DNA of 64,000 nucleotides from Bacillota bacterium (lineage in GTDB: Bacteria > Bacillota > Bacilli > Bacillales > Cytobacillaceae), in the NCBI GenBank assembly GCA_030705955.1, contig JAUZPL010000009.1, positions 24,739 through 88,738 on the forward strand. The letters are read 5' to 3'. The number at the start of each line of letters is the position of its first letter. Position 1 is the stretch's first letter. The notes below the pieces were generated by a model, which had not been told where the DNA came from, searched no databases, and saw only the letters and a program-made list of their open reading frames with translations. This document shows positions 45,518 to 55,779 of this stretch, in pieces. A program made the position numbers and the translations under genes.

Positions 45518-46666
45518 CTATCTTCCATCCGCCACAATATGAATATCAATATTGGACGTTTCTCTCATAATCATATTTACGATTGATCCTTTTCTAATTT
45601 CTTCCCACCTTGATCTAGCCGACTGTCCTAATACAATTTGGGTAATGTTATTCTTGATAGCCGTATTTATAATATAGTAAGCAGGTTTACGATTAGTATT
45701 TTCAATTAAAATAAATTTTGCATTGAATTGTTCTGCAAGAAGTCTCCATTGCTTTATAATCTGCTTTTTTGACTCGTTAAAAGTATTTGTATTTTCCTTC
45801 GTAACGTTCAGAATAAATAAATCAGCCTTTAAGCGATTTGACATTCTCCAGCCACGCCGAATTAATTTTTCAGCTGTTGGACCATATTGAACACACACTA
45901 AAATCTTCTCGTGAACACCAATAGGTCCATTGACAATGTCACTAGTAATTTGCTCAATCTTTTCATCCACATCGTTTGCTACTTCACGCAGTGAAAGCTC
46001 TCTTAATGCAGATAAATTACTAAGAGTGAAGAAATGATTTAAAGATTGCTCAATTTTCTCTTTTGAATATATTTTTCCTTCTAATAAACGTTTTCTTAAA
46101 GTTTCCGGCGTGATATCAATGAGTTGAACCTCACCTGCCTTTTGAATAAAGGTATCCGGGATTCTTTCTCTAACCTTCACACCTGTAATTTGTTGAACAA
46201 TGTCATTTACACTTTCAAAGTGTTGAATATTAACAGCAGATAACACATTTATACCTGCTTCCAAAATTTCTTCCACATCCATATATCGCTTATTGTTGGA
46301 GGAACCTGGAATATTTGTATGTGCCAGTTCATCAACAATTACATATTCAGGATTCCGTTTAATAATAGCTTCTACATTGAGTTCATAAAAACTTCTATCC
46401 TTATATTCGATTGTTTTTAAGGGTACTTGCTCAAGGTCTTTTATTTGCACCTCTGTCTCAATCCTACCATGTGTTTCAATTAAACCAATCACAATGTCCT
46501 TTCCTTCTTTTCGCAGGTCCATAGCATCTTGAAGCATTTTATAAGTCTTTCCAACACCTGGAGCTGAGCCTATATAAAGCTTTAGCTTTCCTTTCCCTGA
46601 TTGGGCAATTTCCTGTAAAAACTCTTCAGGCTTTTTTCTTCGAAAGTAAGGATGATCCCATTCCAT
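45518..46666 (-). CDS. kdpD: Truncated KdpD: sensor and Usp domains only
   Basis: A 382-aa protein equal to the N-terminal half of KdpD: the KdpD domain with Walker A GSAPGVGKT (residues 33-41) and YVIVDELAHTNIPG, then a universal-stress-protein domain from about residue 250. The TM region, histidine kinase domain and partner KdpE are all absent. Such short forms are known from kdp operons of some bacilli and may sense c-di-AMP or nucleotides through the Usp domain. The gene begins 13 bp after kdpC and is last of the operon. Confidence 0.92.
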   Translation of the reverse strand: MEWDHPYFRRKKPEEFLQEIAQSGKGKLKLYIGSAPGVGKTYKMLQDAMDLRKEGKDIVIGLIETHGRIETEVQIKDLEQVPLKTIEYKDRSFYELNVEAIIKRNPEYVIVDELAHTNIPGSSNNKRYMDVEEILEAGINVLSAVNIQHFESVNDIVQQITGVKVRERIPDTFIQKAGEVQLIDITPETLRKRLLEGKIYSKEKIEQSLNHFFTLSNLSALRELSLREVANDVDEKIEQITSDIVNGPIGVHEKILVCVQYGPTAEKLIRRGWRMSNRLKADLFILNVTKENTNTFNESKKQIIKQWRLLAEQFNAKFILIENTNRKPAYYIINTAIKNNITQIVLGQSARSRWEEIRKGSIVNMIMRETSNIDIHIVADGR

Positions 46667-46679
46667 ACCTTCACCCCGA

Positions 46680-47264
46680 TCATTTATTCATTAGCTTGAA
46701 TAAATCAAGATTGATTTTTAATACATTTACATGTTCCTCTCCAAATATTCCAAGTTGCCTTCCTTCTATATGTTTTTTAACAAGCTTTTCTAAAACTATT
46801 TTATCTATACCTGTCTCATTCGAAATCCTGTTCACCTGAATCAATGCAGCCTGGAGAGAGATATCCGGATCCAGACCAGAGCCTGAATTCGTAATCAAGT
46901 CGATAGGAATTTTATTTACTTGTATTGAAGGGTTTTGTTTTTTTAAGTCCAGGATCGACTGCTTCACGCGCTTTATCATGTTCGGATTCGATGGAGCATA
47001 ATTAGTCGAACCAGAGCTTGCAGCATTATCGCCAATACTTGATATCCTCCCATGAAAGAATATGGGAGAAGTAAAATTTTGACCGATTAATTTTGACCCT
47101 ATGATTTCCCCTTTTTTATTATTAATCAAACTTCCTTCTGCTTTTTCAGGCATTAGCACATTCGCAATTCCTGTACTAACTAATGGGTATAAAAGACCGC
47201 ACAACAATAAAATAATCAAAGACATACGAATAATAGGTATAAATAGGTTCCTTACTTCTTTCAT
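46680..47264 (-). CDS. kdpC: KdpC
   Basis: A 194-aa accessory subunit of the Kdp K+-ATPase. One N-terminal TM segment (FIPIIRMSLIILLLCGLLYP) is followed by family motifs GSKLIGQNFTSPIFFHGR, PSNPNMIKRV, NSGSGLDPDIS and EGRQLGIFGEEHVNVL. The ATG at 47264 is chosen because GGGTG lies 9 nt upstream; the GTG at 47276 falls inside the ribosome site. Confidence 0.94.
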   Translation of the reverse strand: MKEVRNLFIPIIRMSLIILLLCGLLYPLVSTGIANVLMPEKAEGSLINNKKGEIIGSKLIGQNFTSPIFFHGRISSIGDNAASSGSTNYAPSNPNMIKRVKQSILDLKKQNPSIQVNKIPIDLITNSGSGLDPDISLQAALIQVNRISNETGIDKIVLEKLVKKHIEGRQLGIFGEEHVNVLKINLDLFKLMNK

Positions 47265-47285
47265 TTGATATAACACCCCCTCTAT

Positions 47286-49343
47286 TTAAATAAAGAGTGA
47301 TACAATCAGATCAATTACCTTTATTCCAATAAAAGGAACAATTACTCCTCCTAATCCATAAATTAATAGGTTTCTTTTAAGTAAACTATTTGAATTTAAC
47401 GGTTTATACGTTACTCCCTTCATTGCCAAAGGAATAAGCAGCGGAATAATAATGGCATTAAAAATTAAAGCGGAAAGAATTGCAGATATAGGAGAATATA
47501 AATGCATTAAATTTAATATTTTTATTTTTGGGATTGCTTCCATAAACATGGCGGGAATGATAGCAAAATATTTAGCTACATCATTTGCAATACTAAAGGT
47601 AGTCAACGAGCCCCTCGTCATTAATAATTGTTTACCGATAGCAACTACTTCAATAAGTTTGGTCGGATTCGAGTCAAGATCAACCATATTAGCTGCCTCT
47701 TTTGCAGATGATGTGCCACTATTCATGGCAAGACCCACATCTGCCTGAGCAAGTGCTGGGGCATCATTTGTACCGTCACCCGTCATGGCTACAAGCTTCC
47801 CTTGGCCTTGCTCATATCGAATGACTCTAATTTTGTCCTCTGGTTTGCATTCGGCGATAAACTCATCAACCCCTGCTTCCCTTGCAATTGTTGCTGCGGT
47901 TAATGGATTATCCCCAGTACACATAACTGTTTTAATGCCCATTTGACGAAGCTGTTCAAAACGCTCCTTCATTCCAGGTTTTACTGTATCCTTTAAATAA
48001 ATTAAACCAATGATTTGATGATCTACTGCTAATGCTAAGGGTGTTCCACCTTCTTTTGAAATCACCATTGTTTCAGAATCAAGATTAGCAGGTATCGTTC
48101 CATTCTGTTCTAATACCCACTCTTTAACTGCATCTACTGCCCCTTTACGTATTTTTCTGCCACTTTGTAAATCTACTCCACTCATTCTAGTTTCAGCCTT
48201 AAACTCAAAAATCTTCGCATTCTCTAAATCCTTTTCATCAATTGTCCCACCAAGTTGGCCAATTAGCTGAAGAACTGAACGGCCTTCAGGTGTTTCATCC
48301 TTCAGGGAGCTCAGGGAAACCCAATTTAAAAATTCTTCCTTAGGCATCTCCATTAAAGGAGTGAAACTGCTTGCCATTCTATTTCCATATGTGATCGTAC
48401 CAGTTTTATCCAATATAATTGTATTAATGTCTCCTGCCGCTTCAACTGCCTTCCCTGACATAGCTAAAACATTAAATTGTGTCACTCGATCCATTCCAGC
48501 AATGCCAATTGCCGAAAGAAGTCCGCCAATTGTTGTAGGAATAAGGCACACTAGTAAGGAAATTAAAACAGGAATCTCTAGTTGAAAGCCTAAATAATTT
48601 GTAAAAAAAGGTAAGGTAACGACAACTAACAAAAAAATAAGAGTCAAACTTATTAAAACCGTGTTCAGAGCAATTTCATTAGGTGTTTTTTGTCGTTTAG
48701 CTCCTTCCACCAAAGAAATCATTTGGTCGATGAAAGATTCACCAGGATTATTCGAAATCCTTACCTTTATTTGATCGCTTACTACTCTTGTTCCACCAGT
48801 AACAGAATTAAAATCTCCTCCTGCCTCTTTAATTACCGGTGCTGATTCGCCCGTAATAGCAGATTCGTCAATAGAGGCTAATCCTTCAATTACTTCCCCG
48901 TCCCCTGGAATGATTTCGCCCTGTGATACGAGAACGACATCGCCTTTTTTTAACTTTGTTGACGGAACAATATCTATTTGTCCTAATCCTTTTATTAAAT
49001 TCGCCATTGTTTCTATCTTTGATTTTTTTAATGAATCTGCTTGAGCCTTTCCTCTTCCCTCTGCTATTGCTTCAGCAAAATTTGCAAATAAAACGGTTAA
49101 TAATAAAATACAAGATACATCAATATTAAACCAATATTCTACATTGCTATTACCAAAAGCATCTGGAAATATAGCCAAAATAAATGTAATAAAAAAACCA
49201 ATTTCAACTAAAAAAATAATTGGATTTTTAATCATATTTCTTGGATCTAATTTTAGAAAGGATTCCTTAAAAGCATGTTTCAGCATTGACTTATTTGGAT
49301 GCCCTTTTTTAGAAAAACGGTTGTTTCTCTGCTTTGTGTTCAC
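47286..49343 (-). CDS. kdpB: KdpB, P-type ATPase subunit
   Basis: A 685-aa P-type ATPase catalytic subunit of the high-affinity K+ pump. Motifs are ITGESAP (actuator), phosphorylation site [11 protein letters not shown] and hinge [18 protein letters not shown]. About seven TM segments are expected. The GTG at 49343 is chosen because GGGGGG is 7 nt upstream. The ATG at 49358, overlapping the kdpA stop, has no ribosome site of its own. Confidence 0.95.
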   Translation of the reverse strand: MNTKQRNNRFSKKGHPNKSMLKHAFKESFLKLDPRNMIKNPIIFLVEIGFFITFILAIFPDAFGNSNVEYWFNIDVSCILLLTVLFANFAEAIAEGRGKAQADSLKKSKIETMANLIKGLGQIDIVPSTKLKKGDVVLVSQGEIIPGDGEVIEGLASIDESAITGESAPVIKEAGGDFNSVTGGTRVVSDQIKVRISNNPGESFIDQMISLVEGAKRQKTPNEIALNTVLISLTLIFLLVVVTLPFFTNYLGFQLEIPVLISLLVCLIPTTIGGLLSAIGIAGMDRVTQFNVLAMSGKAVEAAGDINTIILDKTGTITYGNRMASSFTPLMEMPKEEFLNWVSLSSLKDETPEGRSVLQLIGQLGGTIDEKDLENAKIFEFKAETRMSGVDLQSGRKIRKGAVDAVKEWVLEQNGTIPANLDSETMVISKEGGTPLALAVDHQIIGLIYLKDTVKPGMKERFEQLRQMGIKTVMCTGDNPLTAATIAREAGVDEFIAECKPEDKIRVIRYEQGQGKLVAMTGDGTNDAPALAQADVGLAMNSGTSSAKEAANMVDLDSNPTKLIEVVAIGKQLLMTRGSLTTFSIANDVAKYFAIIPAMFMEAIPKIKILNLMHLYSPISAILSALIFNAIIIPLLIPLAMKGVTYKPLNSNSLLKRNLLIYGLGGVIVPFIGIKVIDLIVSLFI

Positions 49344-49357
49344 CTGGATTCCCCCCA

Positions 49358-51031
49358 TTACAAAGTTAAATATTCTGCAACAGGGCCTAATACTAATGTT
49401 GGGAAGAAAGTAAGTGCACCTACGATAAAGATGGTCCCTAACAGAATCATGCCAAAAATAGCTGTATCTGTTTGAAAAGTACCAGAACTCTCCGGCACTA
49501 ATTTTTTAGTAGATAATGATCCTGCCACTGCTAACATGGTGATGAGGCTGAAATAACGGCCAAGATACATAACAATGCTTGTCGTAATATTCCAAAATGG
49601 TGTCTGATCTTTTAATCCTTCAAATCCGGAGCCATTATTAGCTGCTGCTGAGGTATATTCATAAATAATTTGACTAATTCCATGGTATCCCTCATTTGAA
49701 ATAGAGTGATAACCCATAGGAAACCATAAAGCAATTGCAGAAAATACCAGAATTAAAAAGGGCTGCATTAATAGAGTAACAGCAATTAATTTCATTTCTT
49801 TTCCCTCAATTTTCTTCCCAAGAAATTCTGGAGTTCTTCCAACCATTAACCCTGAAAGAAAGACAGCAATAATGGCATACATCATAATGTTTATAAATCC
49901 AGCTCCGACTCCTCCAAAAACCGTATTTAAAAGTAAATTGCAGAGTACCATCATACCGCCAATAGGCGTTAATGTATCATGCATATTATTCACTGCTCCG
50001 GTTTCAGTTGCACTTGTAACAACAGAATAAAAGGCTGATTGCCCGATGCCAATTCGTACTTCTTTTCCTTCCATACTTCCATGAGTATTTTGAGATAGGA
50101 GAGAATTTATGTCGGGATTCCCCTGATATTCTGAAACTAAAGTAATTCCTAAAATAATTAAAAACATCATTAGCATAGCAATAAACAACGTTTTTCCTTG
50201 CTTCTTTTTTCCTATTATTTTTCCATAGGTGAACGGTAAGGAAGTGGGTAATAAAAACATTAATATTATTTGGATGAAATTACTAATTCCGTTTGGATTT
50301 TCAAATGGGTGTGCTGAATTCGCGCCAAAAAATCCTCCTCCATTATTTCCTAATTCCTTTATGGACAAAAATGCCCCAATAGGACCACGAGCAATTTCTT
50401 GTTTTGCTCCTTCAATTGTATGTGCGATGACAGAAGGTCCCAAAGTTTCTGGAGCGCCTAAAAAGACAAATACAAAGCCCATGATAAAAGCTATTGGTAA
50501 TAAAACACGGGTGATGGCACGGACAAAATCAACAAAAAAGTTTCCAAAGGCTTTGCCGGACAATCCTCTCATGAAAGCAAAAGATATGGATAATGCAGAA
50601 GCAGGAGCAGCAAACATAGCAAATATAACTCCTGCCATTTGCGAAAAATAGGATAAATTATTTTCACCGCTGTAATGCTGCTGGTTTGTATTTGTTATAA
50701 AACTGACAGCAGTATGGTAGGCAAGAGTAGGTTCCAACGCTTTTAGATTATTGGGATTGAATGGGAGAATATCTTGCAATCTGAAAATAAGATATATAAG
50801 TATCATCATAAATCCATTCGTTAAAATAAAAGCCAGTGCATATTGCTTCCACGTTTGAGTGTTCTGTTTAATGCCACTTAACCTATAAATGATCCTCTCA
50901 ACTGGATAAATGGTTTTTTTAAAGCTTACAGTCTCATAATCAAAAACAATGGCCAAATAATGCCCAAATGGTTTTGCAACAATCACTATAATGAAAAGAG
51001 CAATGATAATGGTAAGAATGGTGTAAATCAT
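49358..51031 (-). CDS. kdpA: KdpA, K+-channel-like subunit
   Basis: A 557-aa polytopic protein that binds and conducts K+ in the KdpFABC complex. Selectivity-filter-like segments are seen in [52 protein letters not shown] and [12 protein letters not shown]. Ten TM segments are expected and length matches the family. TTGGAGGTGGA precedes the ATG. It follows kdpF by 19 bp. Confidence 0.96.
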   Translation of the reverse strand: MIYTILTIIIALFIIVIVAKPFGHYLAIVFDYETVSFKKTIYPVERIIYRLSGIKQNTQTWKQYALAFILTNGFMMILIYLIFRLQDILPFNPNNLKALEPTLAYHTAVSFITNTNQQHYSGENNLSYFSQMAGVIFAMFAAPASALSISFAFMRGLSGKAFGNFFVDFVRAITRVLLPIAFIMGFVFVFLGAPETLGPSVIAHTIEGAKQEIARGPIGAFLSIKELGNNGGGFFGANSAHPFENPNGISNFIQIILMFLLPTSLPFTYGKIIGKKKQGKTLFIAMLMMFLIILGITLVSEYQGNPDINSLLSQNTHGSMEGKEVRIGIGQSAFYSVVTSATETGAVNNMHDTLTPIGGMMVLCNLLLNTVFGGVGAGFINIMMYAIIAVFLSGLMVGRTPEFLGKKIEGKEMKLIAVTLLMQPFLILVFSAIALWFPMGYHSISNEGYHGISQIIYEYTSAAANNGSGFEGLKDQTPFWNITTSIVMYLGRYFSLITMLAVAGSLSTKKLVPESSGTFQTDTAIFGMILLGTIFIVGALTFFPTLVLGPVAEYLTL

Positions 51032-51050
51032 GTCAATCCACCTCCAAGCA

Positions 51051-51131
51051 TTAAAATTTCTCTTGATTTAACAAAACATATAATAGATAAACAAAAATCA
51101 AGACAATAATTCCTAAAAAAGGTATGCTCAT
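51051..51131 (-). CDS. kdpF: KdpF
   Basis: A 26-aa peptide MSIPFLGIIVLIFVYLLYVL... that is a single TM helix, located directly before kdpA and overlapping the preceding small gene by ATGA. Position, size and hydrophobicity match KdpF, which stabilises the complex. Confidence 0.85.
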   Translation of the reverse strand: MSIPFLGIIVLIFVYLLYVLLNQEKF

Positions 51132-51235
51132 TGCTCTTCACTTCCTTGCTGTACAACCCTTTCCGCCCAATAAATTAGACCTGCCATTAATACGGGGAAA
51201 ATAATAAATAAACTAACCATAATGAAATCTGCCAT
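51128..51235 (-). CDS. 35-aa membrane peptide leading the kdp operon
   Basis: A short frame MADFIMVSLFIIFPVLMAGL... with one TM helix and a charged tail (YWAERVVQQGSEEQ). GAGGGGG lies about 11 nt upstream and its stop overlaps kdpF by 4 bp, so it is translationally coupled to kdp. It is not KdpF, which follows it. Possibly a second accessory peptide of the pump; I do not know a name. Confidence 0.65.
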   Translation of the reverse strand: MADFIMVSLFIIFPVLMAGLIYWAERVVQQGSEEQ

Positions 51236-51467
51236 TTGCTCTTTGCCCCCTCATGGTGAAACTTGAAAACTCTCCTCTGAAAAATTATTAGGTAGTCAAT
51301 CATGTATCATTTTATGATGTAAAAAATAAAAAAAAACCATTAAATAAGGAACCCTTTATGACCTTATCTTTTTGGTTTACTATTAAATTTATTGGACAAA
51401 ATTGATTTTTAATGGTAACTATTGAGATAATAAGGAAAGAACTTGTTTAAAGATGAGGGATTTAAAG

Positions 51468-52724
51468 ATGGTAAAATGGAACAAAAAATCAAGTCACTTA
51501 GCTACAACTTCTCTTGCTATTATGGGAGTTGGATTTGTGGCTACTATACCAATTCAGCACAACCTTTGGGGTGGAATTTTGCAAGGAGGATTTGAATCTG
51601 GATTGGTCGGCGGGCTTGCCGATTGGTTTGCAGTTACAGCATTATTCAGGCATCCGCTTGGAATACCTATTCCACATACAGCACTGTTGCCAAAAAACCG
51701 GAAACGAATCACTTCAACCATTATCTCCATGTTAGAAAATGACTGGTTAACGAAAGAAAGTATTCGAGAAAAAATTGCAGGGGTCCACTTTACTGATAAA
51801 GTAGTTGCTTTGGCTGAAAAGGAAATACATTCGAATGGATTAAAGAATACTGTTGTTTCCATGATTCTAAAGGCAATTGACCATATTGATATCAAGCATT
51901 TTACCCCAATAGTCGAAAATGAAATCAAATCTCAAATTCATTCTATTGAGATAGACAAGCTATTACCTTTCGTTGTCGAACAGTTTACTGCCAGAAAATA
52001 CGATGAAAAAGCTTTAGACTTTATCCTAAATGAAATTGATGAATGGGCAAACAAAGACAGCACGAAGGACAGGCTTGGAAATATGGCTATCCAAGCAATA
52101 GAAAATATTCAAGTAGAAGGTTTTATGCAGTTCGCTTTAAAATCGTTTAGCAGCCTTGTCAACGAGGAAAAACTCGGGAATATTATTCAGTCACTTATAC
52201 AAAAAGGAGTCAATAGTTTTCGCGATCCCTTTAATCAGAATCGGCAAACCCTTCTTTGGAATATTGAAACAAAGCTTCAGTATCTTAAAAATGGTGAGAA
52301 GGTCATACTTGAGCTCGAAGATTTGAAAACTCAAATGGTTGATGAATGGAGTCTTGAAGGCAAAGTTTACGACTTTCTTCAAAGTTTAAAAGAAAAGATG
52401 GTCTTCTTCGTTAATCATCCTAATTTTTATGATCAATACGTACTACCATTTATCACATCAACATTAACTGACTTAAAACAAGATTTGAATAAGATGAGTA
52501 ATATCGAAGAATGGATTCGTAAGCATATATATCAGTTTATCGAACATAATCATTCAAGAGTTGGAAAACTTGTCGAAGAAAACCTAGACAAACTCGATGA
52601 TAAAACCCTCATTGACATGCTTGAAACCAATGTCGGAAAAGACCTGCAGTGGATCCGTGTAAATGGAGCCATATGTGGATTTTTAATTGGGCTTATCTTA
52701 GTAGGGATTAGAACCTTTTTATAA
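51468..52724 (+). CDS. DUF445 family membrane protein
   Basis: A 418-aa protein. An N-terminal TM hairpin with the family signature (GGILQGGFESGLVGGLADWF, ALFRHPLGIPIPHTALLP) is followed by a long helical region with NWLTKESIRE-like repeats, and a C-terminal TM segment (GAICGFLIGLILVGIRTF). This is the DUF445/YjiN group; B. subtilis YheB is a relative. GAGGGA is 7 nt before the ATG at 51468; an ATG at 51453 is less well placed. Function unknown. Confidence 0.88.
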   Translation: MVKWNKKSSHLATTSLAIMGVGFVATIPIQHNLWGGILQGGFESGLVGGLADWFAVTALFRHPLGIPIPHTALLPKNRKRITSTIISMLENDWLTKESIREKIAGVHFTDKVVALAEKEIHSNGLKNTVVSMILKAIDHIDIKHFTPIVENEIKSQIHSIEIDKLLPFVVEQFTARKYDEKALDFILNEIDEWANKDSTKDRLGNMAIQAIENIQVEGFMQFALKSFSSLVNEEKLGNIIQSLIQKGVNSFRDPFNQNRQTLLWNIETKLQYLKNGEKVILELEDLKTQMVDEWSLEGKVYDFLQSLKEKMVFFVNHPNFYDQYVLPFITSTLTDLKQDLNKMSNIEEWIRKHIYQFIEHNHSRVGKLVEENLDKLDDKTLIDMLETNVGKDLQWIRVNGAICGFLIGLILVGIRTFL

Positions 52725-52763
52725 TGAATCTGGCTTTTTTGCTTTTTTTAAAAAAAAAGTAAG

Positions 52764-52800
52764 AAAGAGAGCTATCTTGAAAATCAAGATAGCTCTCTTT
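52764..52800. terminator. Bidirectional terminator, DUF445 / YcgQ-like genes
   Basis: Perfect 17-bp stem AAAGAGAGCTATCTTGA/TCAAGATAGCTCTCTTT with a 3-nt loop and T-rich flank on the plus strand and A-rich flank on the left. Confidence 0.93.
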
Positions 52801-52815
52801 TTAAACTCATTTATT

Positions 52816-53718
52816 TTAATTAAAGCTGTTTCGATAGACATAAGGGTCTGTAGGTTTACTTATGGTTTTATAACTGGTCACTTTTAGGACAGGAATTCTT
52901 GTTTTAAAAGGAGGATAGTAGGCGGTATCTAAAGTCCCTGTTACTTGATACCATTGGTCATTTGGAATATGAATGTTATTTGGGAATTGAATCATCATTC
53001 CAAATGCTCCTGAGTCAGCGATACAGTGAATAATCCCAAACCGAAGTAAAAAAAGCTGGTTGCCCGTTAATTCAGGCCCATTATAAGAGAAGCCTTTCAT
53101 CGTAATAGTATTCCCCGTAAAATCTCCAGAAAAATTATACATGACTTCTAACCCTTTTAAATAATCTTCATCTGTTAACTTAATATGGCTTTTTCCTCTA
53201 TAGGATTTTGCTTCCTTCGTCACTAAGTTCAGGAAGTCATCTTTCCCCATGAATTGACTCATATCAGGATTTAAAACCTGATGCATTCCATATTGATCGT
53301 TTGAGTCTTCTAAAGATGGGAATTGAAAGCCTTTTGCATCTACCAATTTAGAATCTAGAGTAGCAACAGGCAATAAAACACCTGAAAGAGCAGGTAACAC
53401 AACAAAGGTATAAGATAAAAATTTTCTAATTTTTTTTCCTTTTGAAATTTTCTTTTTGCCGTGTTGATGATTGTGTTCATGTTCATCATGTTCATGTTCA
53501 CATTCAGTATGGCAATTACAATCGTTATGCACTTCACCTTTTTTCTTATCAGATAAATACCATCTTATTCCTTCTGCAATTGTTAAAAAGAAGAGAACAT
53601 AGATCATACTGTATGACAGAAAGGAATATTTCATATTTATATATTTTGAGATGTCTCCTGTGGAGTGCAGCATAAAAAATAGGTTAGTAAAAAGCAATAA
53701 AATTATAACTCGATACAT
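52816..53718 (-). CDS. ycgQ: YcgQ-like TIGR03943-type membrane protein with His-rich linker
   Basis: A 300-aa protein with two N-terminal TM segments, a His/Glu/Cys-rich loop (NDCNCHTECEHEHDEHEHNH near residues 70-90), another TM segment and a soluble C-terminal domain. Features such as FSYNGPELTGNQLFLLRFGI and the ADSG segment are typical. Homologues are coded next to YcgR-type permeases. The His-rich loop suggests binding of a divalent metal such as Zn2+. The ATG at 53718 has AAAGGAGGAAA upstream; it overlaps the end of the permease gene if the longer frame from 53754 is used. Confidence 0.85.
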   Translation of the reverse strand: MYRVIILLLFTNLFFMLHSTGDISKYINMKYSFLSYSMIYVLFFLTIAEGIRWYLSDKKKGEVHNDCNCHTECEHEHDEHEHNHQHGKKKISKGKKIRKFLSYTFVVLPALSGVLLPVATLDSKLVDAKGFQFPSLEDSNDQYGMHQVLNPDMSQFMGKDDFLNLVTKEAKSYRGKSHIKLTDEDYLKGLEVMYNFSGDFTGNTITMKGFSYNGPELTGNQLFLLRFGIIHCIADSGAFGMMIQFPNNIHIPNDQWYQVTGTLDTAYYPPFKTRIPVLKVTSYKTISKPTDPYVYRNSFN

Positions 53719-53731
53719 CAACTTTCCTCCT

Positions 53732-54601
53732 TTACAAAAGAAGTGAACCAACAAATACTAATGATGTAATTAAAGATACCAAAAGTATAACAAATTTCGG
53801 CTTAAATGCCCCGAACATCATGAGTAAGTTTTTGATGTCTACCATTGCCCCAAATACTAAAAACGCAACAATTGAACTTTGAGAAAAGCTATTTCGAAAA
53901 GAAGATGCAACAAATGCATCGGCTTCTGTACAAATCGATAAAAGAAATGCCAAAGCCATCATAATTAAGGCAGCGGTCAATTTTGTATGGCCCAATGTAA
54001 CTAAAATCTTAGTTGGAACATAAACTTGCATAGCAGAAGCGATTAAAGAGCCCATTACAAGAAATTTACCAACATTAAAAAACTCATTGATCGTATGATT
54101 AATGACACTGATAAATTTTTGTTTCGTATTTTGATGAGAATGGTCGTGTGCGTGATATTCTCTATTTACTTTAAGTTGATTGTCCTTGATGACAAAAGAT
54201 AAAATAATTCCAATCAAAATGGAAACACCAATCGCCAGACCCGCTCTAGACAACATCATGGTCCAACTATTACCAAAGGCTATATATGTGGCAAATAATA
54301 CAATCGGATTAATAATTGGGCCTGTTAACATAAAGGCTATTGCTGAGTATAAAGGCATTCCCTTCTCAACAGCTTTAGCTGTTATAGGAACAATTCCACA
54401 CTCGCATCCAGGGAATAAAACTCCTATTAAACTAGCAGTAATAACAGATAAAAATCTATTTTTTGGTAGAATTCGCACAATGGTATCATGTGTAACGAAA
54501 ACTTCAATCAGCGCAGAAACTAGTGCACCAACTACAATAAAGGGCACCGCTTCTATCACAATACTAATGAAAATGGTATTTAGCTGTAATATTCGGTCCA
54601 T
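53732..54601 (-). CDS. ycgR: YcgR-like permease (DUF318/ArsP_1 family)
   Basis: A 289-aa integral membrane protein with about eight TM segments. The family signature FPGCECGIVPITAKAVEKGMP (residues 66-86) contains two Cys and a Glu likely to handle substrate. A central cytoplasmic loop is His-rich (REYHAHDHSHQ). A second conserved segment is LLSICTEADAFVASSF. The pair with the YcgQ-like protein probably forms one transport system; the substrate is unknown, a metal complex being plausible. Confidence 0.87.
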   Translation of the reverse strand: MDRILQLNTIFISIVIEAVPFIVVGALVSALIEVFVTHDTIVRILPKNRFLSVITASLIGVLFPGCECGIVPITAKAVEKGMPLYSAIAFMLTGPIINPIVLFATYIAFGNSWTMMLSRAGLAIGVSILIGIILSFVIKDNQLKVNREYHAHDHSHQNTKQKFISVINHTINEFFNVGKFLVMGSLIASAMQVYVPTKILVTLGHTKLTAALIMMALAFLLSICTEADAFVASSFRNSFSQSSIVAFLVFGAMVDIKNLLMMFGAFKPKFVILLVSLITSLVFVGSLLL

Positions 54602-54782
54602 ACATTTCCTCCTGGTGCAAAATGCAAGCTAAAAGCTTTTTAACCCCAATACTTTTTATATAAATGAAGAAAAGTGCACATTTACTCAAACTACTATACT
54701 CGCATCTTCATTAAACGTCCAACGAAAAATCTGGAATCAATAAAAGAGCTGCCCCTCAAGTTAGTGACAGCTTTGTTCTGAT

Positions 54783-55598
54783 TTATGGTTGTACTACTTC
54801 AAGGCTTTCTTTTCTTAATTTAGCTTTTTCACTATCAGATTTTTTCTCATTATAATTATAAATAGCCCCTTCCCAATCCCCATACATTGGATTTGGGAAT
54901 ACAATTAACTTTTTACCAAATTCGTCTTTTCTGCGATCAACAGCTTGAATCCTTCCCGATACCGATAATCCATCAAAACCGCTGAAATCATTTAGGTTAT
55001 CACCAAATAATAAAACGATATCATGGGTTGCAGCAACTTTAGCTCTTCTTATTTCCTTTCCTATTTCTCCTGGCTGCTGTAATAAAACATGTTTACTGTT
55101 TGCTTGTGGGGCTCCAATTTGATGAAGTACCTTTATTGTAGCTACTTTTTGAGCCTCTTGACGATTGGATATATAGTAGATGGCGACCCCTTTTGAATCA
55201 GCATATTTTAGGAATGCTAATGCACCTGGAAGAGCTCTGGACTCCGCCTTTTGGACCCATTGATTCCAATTAACATCAAATTTTTTTCGGGTTTGGACAT
55301 TCCATGCTAAATAAGGGCTATTATCTACAATGGTTTCATCAATATCCAATACAATGGCAGGCTTTAATCCATATTTTTTTGATTTTAGAATTTCATCCAA
55401 TCTCATTTTTCCAATATTATAGCCTTGATAATATAAGGCCTTTGCCTCACCTGATTTTTGAAACCATAGGACCGACATTGTATTTTGCTCCTCTAGGTTT
55501 GTCGCATTCGGTGGGGCTATTTGCTGGGCCTTAATTTGCAATCCAAAAAAAGAAAAAGACACCAACATAACCGAAACAATTGTAGTAAATTTCTTCAT
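54783..55598 (-). CDS. Secreted e(P4)/class B-type acid phosphatase
   Basis: A 271-aa HAD-family phosphatase exported through an N-terminal signal peptide (MKKFTTIVSVMLVSFSFFGLQ, cleavage expected after KAQ). The active site is VLDIDETIVDNSPY (nucleophile and acid Asp near residue 83-85), followed by FDVNWNQWVQKAESRALPG, YISNRQEA and LLFGDNLNDF. The spacing is that of e(P4)-type 5'-nucleotidases, though no lipobox Cys is present. It probably dephosphorylates nucleotides outside the membrane. AAAGGAGGAA precedes the ATG. Confidence 0.9.
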   Translation of the reverse strand: MKKFTTIVSVMLVSFSFFGLQIKAQQIAPPNATNLEEQNTMSVLWFQKSGEAKALYYQGYNIGKMRLDEILKSKKYGLKPAIVLDIDETIVDNSPYLAWNVQTRKKFDVNWNQWVQKAESRALPGALAFLKYADSKGVAIYYISNRQEAQKVATIKVLHQIGAPQANSKHVLLQQPGEIGKEIRRAKVAATHDIVLLFGDNLNDFSGFDGLSVSGRIQAVDRRKDEFGKKLIVFPNPMYGDWEGAIYNYNEKKSDSEKAKLRKESLEVVQP

Positions 55599-55691
55599 CT
55601 ATATTCCTCCTTTACTTACGGAGGTTAGTATGCAACAAAGAATGAAATTCAAATCTTTCTTTTTCATAATCATTTAAAATGCTTTATTTTA

Positions 55692-55720
55692 TTAAGACAG
55701 TACAATGCATATGATATAAT
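55692..55720 (+). promoter_or_regulatory. SigA-type promoter of the adeR-like gene
   Basis: TTAAGA (55692-55697) and TATAAT (55715-55720) are separated by 17 nt, about 60 bp before the GTG start. Confidence 0.55.
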
Positions 55721-55749
55721 GGAAAGAAACATTAAAGTTATTTTTCGCA

Positions 55750-55763
55750 TGAAAGCGCTCTAT
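55750..55763 (+). promoter_or_regulatory. Candidate cre-like site before the adeR-like gene
   Basis: TGAAAGCGCTCTAT fits the cre consensus at 12 of 14 positions (last two differ) and lies downstream of the promoter, where CcpA could block elongation. Weak evidence. Confidence 0.35.
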
Positions 55764-55779
55764 ATACGGAGGAATAAAT

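Noticed and set aside
51236..51467. c-di-AMP (ydaO-type) riboswitch before kdp
   Set aside because: I looked for the conserved purine-rich core in the space upstream of the first kdp peptide and did not see it.
54180..54632. 150-aa open frame opposite the YcgR-like gene, and 50229-50651 opposite kdpA
   Set aside because: Both are antisense shadows of conserved membrane proteins; hydrophobic codons on one strand often leave open frames on the other.
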